Assembly: GCA_020284085.1 (NCBI GenBank)
Contig: JACEVL010006441.1
Coordinates: 32,501 to 96,500, forward strand
Source: Aporrectodea caliginosa
Lineage: Eukaryota > Annelida > Clitellata > Crassiclitellata > Lumbricidae
Length of the DNA: 64,000 bases
Direction: 5' to 3'
Positions within the stretch are counted from its first letter, which is position 1. Each line of letters starts with the position of its first letter. The notes under the pieces were generated by a model. The model saw only the letters and a list, made by a program, of their open reading frames with translations. It was not told the DNA's origin and made no database searches. The position numbers and the translations under genes are program-made. This document shows, in pieces, positions 47,570 to 59,700 of this stretch.

Positions 47570-48880
47570 CAATTTAAAACACTGAATTGTTTATGGCGTC
47601 CACAGCCATCTTGACACAAGTTACGAACAGTCGAGTTCAAACGCTTAACCATCTGGCATCTGTATTCACTATTCGGTTTGTGTAAAAGCGAGAAACCACA
47701 GACTGCTAAGAATAAAAACAGACGGGTGTAGCCTTTCCGAGTTTCTCACTCTTTATCTGTCACATGTGTAATTTCTATATAATATGGTTCATGCCGGGGC
47801 TGACTTAGCCTGACTTATTCGTCACATGATTCTGACTGTTGAGGGCAACCATAAATGACGTCCCTTTGCCGATTTTGACCCCCTATACAAGTACCTAGAC
47901 AATACCCCCCTTAAAAATTATTGTCACAAAGCTCTGATCTACCCCTGGAAAACCACATTTCCATGGCAAAGCAAAATGAACTCCTTCAGAACCAATCCGG
48001 AATAAATAGGGAGAGCATAAAGCAACCATCGACTTAACCCTGTGCATTCTTATAAACAAGTACCCTAACAATATTAGGTTAGGTATTGAGAAGTCCCTCT
48101 AAACCCGAGTGGCAGCCATTGTATAAAATGTTTGTGGCAATTTTCTTTGCTTTGGCGTATGAGAGTGGGTTCATGATCTTCCCACAGGCGTACATTGTAC
48201 TCGTTTTATAACTACTTTGCTAGGGGTGTGTGTGCAGCTGAAATCTTAAAAGACCTTTCTTCAAAGTTGCTTCTCTGGCAGGGATTTGAATCCCAAACCT
48301 CTGGGTTGACAATCCAGCCATTGATCCAAACCTCTCGATAATCTCGAAACTCTACATGAATTCCTCAGAAAAACATCACCAATAAGACAAAACAAAGGCA
48401 TTTTAATATGATACACACAATAAACAGTTTGATATGTGTAGAGATTATCACTTACCCCTTAACATCATGCACCCTTCCAAGAACAATACAGTACTTTGAT
48501 TCTATTTGTAGAACAATTACAAGTTTAAAAACTATCAAATCTTTGGCAAAATTACAAAAAACAAACCTCGTCTAACATCTGAAAATATAAAATCACCTCA
48601 AAGGCACATTTGTTCCCTGTTATGCAGTCTAATACATGCTTTACTGAAAACTACAGTGTACCTCTCGAACGTTTACACCATTCGTAAGTCATAAGATTGA
48701 CCAGCAACAGAACATCAAGAAAGTTCAAGAATTTTGTGTTCACAGGACACATAATTTCAAAATTTCAGCACATACACAATTATCTGGAAGGCTATTTAGC
48801 ACCTCTGGAGAACACAATAAAATCTGCTTAGTAAACTTTATCAAAGAATTAAAACTACTTGTAAACAATGTGATATGTTT
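47570..48880. other. Intergenic, little recognised
   Basis: Apart from a tRNA-like SINE at 48255-48345, nothing with clear ends or coding support. Confidence 0.35.
48255..48345 (-). mobile_element. tRNA-derived SINE head
   Basis: On the minus strand: GGATCAATGGCTGGATTGTC as A-box region, loop TTGTCAA, B box GGGATTCAAATCCC. Different tRNA-like loop from the CTGTAAC family. Confidence 0.5.
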
Positions 48881-48889
48881 TTTTTTCAT

Positions 48890-48975
48890 ATATGACCATG
48901 CTGGAGTCAGGAGCACCTCTGAGTTTCCTTGAAGAGGTGCTATATAAATACTTGAATGAACGAATGAATGCATGC
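48890..48975 (+). mobile_element. LINE 3' end with (GAAT)n tail
   Basis: GGAGCACCTCTGAGTTTCC ... GAAGAGGTGCTATATAAATA then GAATGAACGAATGAATG. Confidence 0.6.
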
Positions 48976-48979
48976 ATGT

Positions 48980-49833
48980 ATATATGCAAACTCAGGAATG
49001 TCTCAAAAGTGCTTATATTGACAAATCTTCAACAAGGACTATGTAAATTCCAACTGCGGTGCATCACAAGCTTATCCATCATGACAAAATTACTGAACCA
49101 CTGAAAGATGGTCAGAATTTTTGCCATTCCTTTGTCGTGGTACCCCAGAAAACTTGATACATGTACACAATGTTGAAATTTGATAAAAGCACAGAACACA
49201 TCGAGGCGAGGAGAATGTTGCGAATAACTCCTGGAAGACAAGATGTTAATTGCTGAACCTATACATGAACTAGCATTGTGCTACATTAAAACGTACCTCT
49301 GATAAATAAGGCATAGAGACGGCAAATATATTATGCTCTAAAATTTGATCAACGTTAAGACAAACTGTGTGTAAATGATCGAATTAAAAATGTCAATGAC
49401 ATTAAAATTAAATAATGCAAAAACTCGAAAAAGAGGCCTCCTACATAAATTACCATGCGGCATCTGTACAAGGGCTATGCAGGCAACCTACAACATCTGA
49501 CTTGCAACCTTCTTGCATAAGAATCTACATGATTTCTGTACACAAGGCTAAGCTCATACATAGGAGCTACAAAAAAATAATCAGTTTTTTATTCCATAAC
49601 AAATGCATTAAATCAGGATCGAAAGTAAAAATATTCAAGATCAGCCAGTCAACTGGTTAGGGCTACAAGTTCGGATTAACCCTACCTAGCCTCTAACTCT
49701 AAAGCTAACTATAGGCCAGCAGAATAATATAATACTAGATTAGTACTTCATAACAAAGATACATGCTTAACGTGTCATATACATAAACGAAACAATAGCC
49801 ACTCCTGTAGATCACCCATTGTTCTTATGAAGG
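48980..49833 (-). other. PALS1: Probable 3' UTR / downstream of PALS1
   Basis: No coding support. AATAAA-like words are few; several A/T-rich stretches lie at 49.3-49.8 kb. The end of the transcript cannot be fixed. Confidence 0.35.
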
Positions 49834-50010
49834 TCACGTCATCCACTGGATTGGAACCCACTGTGGTTCCAGTTCCAGTCGATTGAGTTCCGCCAAAAGT
49901 TCGTCGTAGGATCGATCAACATCCTGGTTGACGATGATCAGGTCGAAATAATGGCCAAACTCATCTTCCATTTTTCTTGCTTTTTCTATGATTATCTTTA
50001 ACTCGTCATC
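49834..50010 (-). CDS. PALS1: PALS1 coding exon 11 (C-terminus)
   Basis: 177 bp to stop TGA (49836-49834), acceptor [30 protein letters not shown] and C-terminal [20 protein letters not shown] is shared with vertebrate PALS1. Confidence 0.93.
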   Translation of the reverse strand, partial: DDELKIIIEKARKMEDEFGHYFDLIIVNQDVDRSYDELLAELNRLELEPQWVPIQWMT

Positions 50011-53000
50011 CTGAAATATTACGAGAACAATTGCTAAACTAAAACTACAGGTGACATTGGAAATTAGTCATAATAATAATAATAATAATAATAATAATTC
50101 TTCCTTTATTGAAACAATCCAGTTGACACATCGCAACCGGTACAGTTTACAGTTATGCAATTGAAACAATTCACAAGAACGGAAATGACAGAAGACATAA
50201 ATCTTAACTACTAACAGAACAGACAGCCTGCAATACACGGCGCTAATAGCAGCCTACAAAGCATGTCCGCCCTACGGGACTAGAACTCGGTACCTCTCGC
50301 TCTCTACGCCAGATGTTATCCAATGCGCTATCGGGCCCCCCATAATGGACAAATTTGGCAGATTACCCAGAGCTTTCTAAAACTACCTTCTTTTGCTCTG
50401 TGCTATCATCATCTGCCCATGCAATTATTCATTCATCAAGGAAATCTGAGCCCGATGAACAGGCCCAAAAGAACAGTTTACAGATTGTATGGCCTGTGAA
50501 AAACTTAAATGCCTTCTGAAGATGGTTGGAGTTACTGCCACATTATGCATTCATTTAGGGTGCTTTATTGTGAGAAATTTAAGTACTAAAGATGATTGTG
50601 CCCCTGAATAATAGTATTCAAATCTTCCAATTACTGGAATAAATAAGAGAAGAGTTTAAATTTAAAAAACATGGATACTCACTGTGACCTTTACACATTG
50701 TTTCTGTCTCAACTGTTTGAGTTTTTCGATGTTTGGTGGTGCAATGAACACAAAGTATGGCTTCAGATCAGAAGCCTTTAACAGTCGCAATGACTAAAAT
50801 AAAGAAGACAAAATAGTAAAGTGAAGAATATATAAGACTCAATAAATCTGCAGAAAAGAGAATTACGAATCTATCTTTTCTTTTGTACTTCTCCAGAGCA
50901 AAGTATTGCTTTTCTAAATTCTTGTTTCATTACTAGTCACAATCTCTTCTACACATCAACGCCAAACATCAAACCTATCCTGTGCCCATCCCTGTCAGAT
51001 ACAAAATCTTCCAACCTCCTACACTTCAGCGCCATTGTGAGGTTATTAAAGGCACTATATAAATATTTTACACGTAGATACATACAGACGCACTTCCTCA
51101 AACTCTTCACTTTCATCCGTACCTGTGGATGGAAGTTTAGAATGCAGATCTTTCCGGAGTTAACAACCTGCCGTATCGAGTCCATACTCGTTCCAAAAAA
51201 GTGCTTTTCGTATTCGCCATACTCCACGAATTTATTTTCCAATATGTCTTGTTCAAAGACGTCCCTTGGCACAAAACAATATTCCCGTCCATCGGTTTCG
51301 GTATCTTTCTTAGGACGACTTGTATCTACAAATGAAAATGAGCATGTTAACTGAATATGTCTATCAACCTGATTAAATCATAAGATAATTTACAAATCGC
51401 TCTCAGGAACATCAAGAAGTTATGTAAAACAAGTTATGTTTAGTTACAATAGTCGAGTTAAAAATACTGATTGAATCTACAACAAAGGATAGAACTGAAG
51501 CATATCACCTTTAGAAAAGACATTTTGTTGCTGAACCAGAAAGGGAATTTTGGAATGACCCGTCTGTATCTGCTCAATCTATTAATAATAGATATTAATA
51601 AATATATATGATAAATATGACTAAATATATAGCATTTGTCTGTGCTATTTTGGATTGTAAACAGTTTCTGTTTTATTAAAAGTTGTTGAGGATGTTGTGA
51701 CAAGCGTCGAAGAAGCAAAGAAGTTTCTGCCACATTCAGTCAGCCAACAGGAACTGGACTTTTTGAATCAGTTTCTACTTAGTGAGAGATTCAGGAAACG
51801 TTTTCTATTATTTATCAATATTATATGTATCATTATATTCGTTTATTTTTGGCACATAAAAACATCTGACACATCACAACTGATTACAGCTAGTTCAAAA
51901 GAATAGTAAAGGCAGAGATTAAAATATAAAACTAATGTTAACAGGAAGGTTCGGTAGATGGAATTAGTGTTAACTGATACATTTTGACAAAGATTCAAAT
52001 TATTTGTACCAATTTCTGGTATAAAGGACACAGGGAATATAATTTCGATCTGCTCAGTCATTTGTGTGTCATTTAGAGCCCAACTTAAGCTCACCTGTTT
52101 CGGATTGCTTAGCCATCACAGGCTGTCTTTCTGTCTCAATGGACTCGTCTTCTAGATATTAACCTGATTAATTACAGCTTTGGTGCCCCATCAGTTGATG
52201 CCTTGTACATAATAAACTGGCACTACAGAAGTTACTTTTTAATAATAATTGTATTGTATCTATAAATTTATATAGCACCTCTCGCAGTGCACACCAATCA
52301 GAGGCACTCATAATAGTAATCATAAACAACATACGAGGCACTGCAGCTGCAAATCTGTCTGGATGGTTCTCCATGAGACGTTGGCGCAATTCCTGTCGAC
52401 CGATGTTCGGCGGTCCAATCAGAACGATCGGCCGCTTGCGATTTGGCTGAGGATAGTAAAGCGTCACTTCTTCGTAAGACAGGATCTCTTCTGTTTCACC
52501 TTCTGAAAGAAGTTTAAAAGTAAGATAGCACAGATTAGCAAAACAAGAATGATCCTACATTGATTCCCTCTTGTGTAATCTACTCTAAAGTACGATATCC
52601 AGACAAGAAAAGACAATTTATACATACCAGTTCTTAACAGTTTAACAACGATAGTGTACTAAAAGCGACTGGGAAACCAATGCATTTCATCATTAAAGTG
52701 TTAAACTACACAGCACAAACTTTTGTACATCTGACATAGTAGCCAATTGTTTACAGCGCTTGGCCTGTAACACAGAGAGTACAGGTTCAAGTCTCCACTA
52801 AAATATTTACTGCATAGGAACATTCAACAAGTCCTTAACTCACAATTGTTCAGTGCCATAGATGCTCCATTGTATGGTCGTGTGTGCATTTCTGAACTTT
52901 GAAAGGAGTGTAATATCAAATGCAGTTGTACTGTATAGCATTACAAAAGTCCACACACACATATACATCATTCACTGTCGACACCATATATGTAAATCAT

Positions 53001-56000
53001 GGTGTGTGAGGAGACGTAACCACCAGGAAATTTCCTTTTGATATTAGTTCAAAAATATTGGACTGGTTTTTTGACAGAGACTTACCACAATTCGAGATTT
53101 GTTGCTTCTTCTTTTTGTTGCGTTTCTGCGCACAGTTACATCGCCGTTTATTTTTCGAGTTTTCTTTTGCACTTTTAACTATTGCTTGCTTCAGGGCTTC
53201 TCTTCTGAACAGAAAAACAACAGTTAGATGGTACCGAACAGAGGAAACAGACCTTTCAAATAACATCGAGTGATGTAGACAAACATTGTCACCAAGCCAC
53301 GTTTTTATAATTGTCACAATCTTTAACAGTGTCACTTGTTGTGCCACGACACCAAGATCTGATTGAATAAACGAATATACATATATATACACACGTACAT
53401 GCATACACACAGACACATACATACACACATACATATACACATACATCCACACACATGCATACACACACACACACACACACATACACACAAACATACATAC
53501 ACACATATACATATACATACACACACATACATACATATACATACATACATACACACAAAAACACATACATACATCAACCGAAACAGATTGATTTTTTGGC
53601 TTACTGTTCATGGAAGGATTTGCTAGGAATGAGTCCAGCAAGGAATTGGTCATCTTCTCCTTCTCTGTATGCCTGCCACCAGTTTGGGTCGTCCTGATTC
53701 AGGACGTGAAGGATGTCGCCCTTGACAAAGGACATTCCAAGCTCCCGACACGGAATATAGTGATCCTCCTCCGGATCATAGGAGAAATGCGCTCGAAAGT
53801 GCATCTGCAAACAACACCAAGAACTTCACCTTATTCTCATAATCATAGTCATCATCGTTTTCATTGTAGTCACATTTATCTTTCACCATCACTTTAATCA
53901 TTAAAGCCTTCCCCCTAAAACCAAAAAAAATTTCCAAAAAAAACACATTTCATCAACCTTGGATGACCCAGGGCCTTCTAAATTCTATAAAAAGAAAGAA
54001 AAACTCTATATTAAATACATAAAAAATCCTACTCCTGAAAATAAAATTATATTTACGAAGTACCGTAACAACTACAAAGTAATCCGTACTAAGGTTGAAC
54101 AATCCTACTACACGAATGAATTTATCAAATACAATAAGGATATAAAAAAAACCTGGCAGGTGATAAGGAAGATTGTCAAAACTGAAAATAAGGACACTTG
54201 GATAAATGAAATTAATCTAAATGGGGAGTTAATATCTGATCCTAATACAATGGCAGAACACTTTAATTCTTATTTCACGGGAATGGCAAAAGCACTATCA
54301 AATAAAATACCTCCATCAAATAAAGGATTTCAGGACTACCTACCCCCATCCTCAGTAAACTCTTTTGTCCTTATACCAACTTGTCCTCAAGAATTAATTG
54401 CCATCAATAAGACTTTTAAATCAACACATAGCTCTGGCGCAGATGACATGAATCCACATTTACTATCCCCTGTACTGGAATTTCTGGCCGCCCCTTTAGC
54501 TGAGATAATCAACTGCTCACTTAAAAATGGAGTAGTTCCTGCTGAGGCAAAAATCGCCAAGGTCTTGCCAATACACAAACAAGGTATAAAAACTGAAGTT
54601 ACTAATTATAGACCAATTTCAATACTGCCTTTCTTCTCGAAATTGTTTGAAAAAGTAATGTATGATCGCTTACTCTTGTATATAAAACAAAAAAACCTGT
54701 TATACCCTCTCCAACATGGCTTCCAACCCGGTCACTCTACCTCTATGTCCTTGCTTGACATACAGGACAAAATAACTATGGCCATGGACAAGAATGAATA
54801 CTCTATGGGCATATTTCTTGACCTAGCCAAGGCCTTTGACACGGTGGACCACAAAATTCTCTTGGCCAAGCTGGAACACTATGGCATTAGAGGAAATGCT
54901 CTTAATTGGTTTAAAAGCTATTTAACTAATCGATACCAAAAAGTATCATGTAATGGCAGGCTATCTAATCTCCAACTCATCGAGTTTGGAGTTCCGCAAG
55001 GCTCAATTCTTGGGCCTCTCTTGTTCTTGATATATATAAATGATCTCCCTAACTCCTCCTCCATCTTACACTACATCCTATTTGCTGACGACTCCAATGT
55101 TTTCTTGTCCCATGCCTCATATGACCAGCTATTCCAGCTAGCAAATAGTGAACTAACATCAACTAGTGATTGGTTCAAAGCTAATAAACTATCCCTAAAC
55201 CTCAGTAAAACTAATTATATTATTTTTCGTTCGACAAAAAAGCAAATACCCACTACTACTAATGAACTGCTTATTGATAACATAACCATTCCTGAAGTCT
55301 TGACAACAAAATTCCTAGGAGTCCACATTGACCAAAACCTAAAATGGAAAACACACATTACTGAAATAAGCAACAAAATTAAAAAAAACATAGGCATCAT
55401 AAAAAGGGTATCCTACCTGCTACCGTTATATGTATTAACAGACCTTTATTATACTCTTATATATCCTTACCTCACATACTGTAACCTGATTTGGTCTTCT
55501 ACCTATGATACACATCTCAATGGCTTGAAGATTTTACAAAAAAAGGCCTTAAGAGTCATCTCAAAATCTCCTGGCTACTCTCACACTGGACCACTCTTCC
55601 TGGAATATAAACTTTTAAATCTTAGGCAAATCAAATTTATACAAACCTGCGAATTTATGTATCAGTATACTAACAACCTACTTCCCTCCTGCTTTTCGTC
55701 CTACTTCACTCCTGTACTGCATCCTGGCCTCACTAGAAGCAACAGTGATTATAGAAGTATAGCTGCAAGAACTAATGCCCGTAAGTTTTCAATAAAATTT
55801 CAGGGCCCTGTATTATGGAATAACTTACCAACCAATATTCGTACTGCTAAGAGCCTCATTCATTTTAAAAATCTCTTGCGTGCACACACATTAAACAACG
55901 TTTAATTTTTCTTCTTTCTGTTTCATTTATGGTTTCATTTGGTGTGTTTTTTGCAACTGCTTGTAGATGACGTTGTTTAATTTTTCTTTTTTCTGTTTCA

Positions 56001-56670
56001 TTTATGGTTTCATTTGGTGTGTTTTTGCAACTGCTTGTTGATGATGTCTGAGTTCTTGCTCCACTAAAGTGTTTTTCTCCCCTATTGTTCTGTAGTTAAA
56101 TTGTCCATAAATATGTAAACAATGTCCCTTACATCCACTCAACACAACCAACTTCTGTCATCTTGCTGCACTAATCACTTAGTAAGTAGGCCCCTGCCCA
56201 GCGGGACTTGTCCCTTTAGGTGTGCCTATTGAACCCTTAAACTACTGTCATTATTTACTATGTGATGTTATTCTTATTCATTGTTAAAAATAAACACATG
56301 TACTGTATGTATTCATTCTGGGGAACAATAAAAATGTCTTATGTCTTATGTCTTATGTCTTATTAGAATTTTTGTTATCATCATCACTTTATCCTCTCAA
56401 TGAACACCATCAACATCATCATCATTGTGTTCTGCTTTAAAGAACTAACAAATAACAACTATTGCTATATCCTCAGCCTCTACCTAGTTGTTATCTTTAC
56501 AGTCCTGAGCATAAACCAACATTTATTCCAAACATTAAACTAGATTAAAGCATAAGCCCCTATTAAGATTAACTCAATTACCAGTAACTAACATTTGTTT
56601 AAACTTTCCTGAAATTGTACCAGGCTGCGGTGTGCCAGCCGATACATACTTCGTTATACAAATTCGTTAT

Positions 56671-56726
<56 letters not shown>

Positions 56727-59700
56727 TACTACGGCTATATATGTCATCAGAACTGATAACGAAGTTGGTTAGTCAACTATAGACAGGACGTCTACACTTA
56801 AACAGCGTACACACACATAGTTTCTGAAAAACCACAGGCTAGCATCTCCATCTGAGACCACTTGTTTAATTTGTGTATCATGTTTCACCAAAAACTAAGA
56901 AACCACTGCATTGAGCTTGCATCTCAGCAAAATTACACTTAAATCTCCAGACCACACTACTGAGGAGTTCCTACACAGACATGAAAATATGTCACTTTAA
57001 AGCCTCTTTTTATCTATCCAATCACTACTACGGCTATTATACATACCACAGGCTGTTCAACTGGCTGAATCCTCTGCTCCGGACTAGGATTAATGAGGAA
57101 TGTCAGAACACCCGTTAAACAAGACTGGAAGAGAAGAAAAACAAAACAAGAGGCATTGTCAACAAAAAAAAAACTGCAGCCATAGCGCGGTAACTTTACA
57201 ACCTCCGATAGACACCACACAAATTCTCTCTGCCTGACTCGATGAACTTCATCCCAAGAATGCTGTTTAAAAACATATACGGTACTCAAACAAAAATAAA
57301 CAAACCTACCCTTAAGCAGTCACACTGAACATGTTTTTTCTTAACTAGTGTTATGTTTGTTGTACTACAAAATAAATGAATATACACACATACATACTTA
57401 AACACTGAATAAGGTTTTTTTGTTACTACATGCCTCTCCCAATAATAACAGTACTCCAATACATAATCATTGGGTTCAAGGAGCCTATGGTGTGACACTC
57501 AAATCCAAACAGAGGCATCAGTCCAACATCAGGATAAATTGCCTAGTTTGGATTGACAACTAGTTTACCAATAATTTAATGACTCTTCATCTTATTGGAT
57601 TTAATTATTTCTATACTGGGTCTTACTGGCATTTTACTGATGCACAAGGAATTAGTTGATGGTTGCATACAATGCTACATGGGTCACAAAAATCCAACTA
57701 CATATTATATACACACAATATAGATGCTTGCTTGCTCCTAAGTAAAATTGGAAAGTTTATGCTTAGGGCTTCAGAGATTTAAATTTACAAAATCGCAGTG
57801 GTAAAAGTGTCAAGAATTATACAGTGACACGGAACAGTATGTAAACCTTAGCCTTTGTTATGCCAGCATATCAAACTTCTTAAAATATCAGGTGACTTTA
57901 AACTCCTGTACAGTGATCCAGAGAGGGTGTATGATGAATACCTGTATGATCGTGCCACACTATGACACTATCGAGTATATAAATCTTATCGTTACCATTA
58001 ATATTATTATTAAAAGACTCTGATTTAATAATAATGTAAAGCTTCTGGATGCCAAAAACAAAGTAAGAATCCAAGAGCCCAATAATGCTCATACCATCAA
58101 ATCGCTGATCTCGTTGATGGATTTACCACGAACATCTGTACCGTTGATTTCCAGAATCTCGTCACCTTCGTGCAAAAGGCCGCTCTTGTCAGCAATGCCT
58201 CCCTTCACAATCCGACCAATCACGACTGACTCACCCTCGTTTCGCACAGTAGCACCCTGTTGGCAAAGACACAAATAATGTAACTAAGTTGTTCATTTAT
58301 GTAGCTCCAGTAGCACAAAATCCTAGGTAGCATTATACACCATCACATTTAAGATGTTTCCATTGTGAAAAACTAGAAGGAAAAAAGTACATTATGCAGC
58401 CCGGGTGGCGAACCCGTGCCCACATGTGCATATTTTTTGGCACACGGAATTCAGAGTGTCCTCCAAAATATCAAACTTCGAAATATATAAACAATCTAGG
58501 AATCCACTTTGAGTCATGACCTTGCACACACCCAAGTGGTAAACATGCAGTGACATCACAGCAAATGTCGTTTATTTCATGTTTTTAAGTCCTTTATTTC
58601 GTGTTTTTAAGTCCTTTATTTCATGTTTTGTTATGCTTTGTCAAGTAAATGGTATATGAAAGAACTAATGATACACTGTGCAAAATTCTGATTGACATGC
58701 AAGGGTAGTTTTTGAGATGATTTAGTAGCACTTTGGCATGCACCCTTAAAAAGATTTGCTCCTTTGATATAGCCAATTTGACTGATATCTACAATGTATG
58801 GATTGTGAAGCAACACTTCATACATTCATTCGTCATTTATTGAATCCCAAAGAGTCCACAAAAGAAATACAGACATGAAACATTAACATGGGTATTGAGA
58901 AACAACCAGTAGACCCAGAGTTCCGCTTGAATAGGGTCACCAAATTAAGGGCAGTACAGATGGCGACGAAGAATTGTCGTCTTTCTAATTAAACATGTAT
59001 TAAAATCTTAACTATGGACAAAAATAATCGGATCATATACAAATAAGAACTTCTAGTACCAGTGGTTCTGCAGTTTTCTGTATTCGTACAATCTTGATAC
59101 TGTCTTCCCCATACTGTGAGGCACGATCGTACAGGTATTCATCATACACCCTCTCTGGATCAACCGGTGCAAAAGATTCAGGTACGGTTGTTGCTGCTGC
59201 TGCTGTCACAGCATCTGGTTGGAGCTGCAGACAATCGTCATGTGCCAGCAGAAAATTCTACGAATAAAAACGTGCAATTCAATGAAGCGTTAAAAAAGTT
59301 GAATTTTAAGGGGAATTATAGCAGAGCAAGACGTGGGACTGATAATTCCGAATTTTTTTTCTTTTATTTTTATTAGGACTTTAATTTGCATACCATTTAC
59401 AGGCGTTGTCAAAAGTTGTTAAATTCCATAAGTCCATCATTCAGAATCATAACATTAGTACCCTGTCCATTTGAATTCACCTTCATTCTCAATTCATAAA
59501 TATTATCGTGTTCATTTTGAATTTCATTTCAACATCAACATGGTCAATGTAATCATCATCACTGTCTTTCCATCTTCATGACCTTCAATGTCCTAAACTG
59601 ATGCCGTCGTCGTTATCATCATTATTATCATCATCACCATATCTCTTGGGATGATGGTGCCAGGTTCACACCAACTGATTAGCAAACTGTCTTAATCCTT

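Noticed and set aside
51037..51354. 105-residue plus frame
   Set aside because: Shadow of PALS1 exon 9 on the opposite strand.
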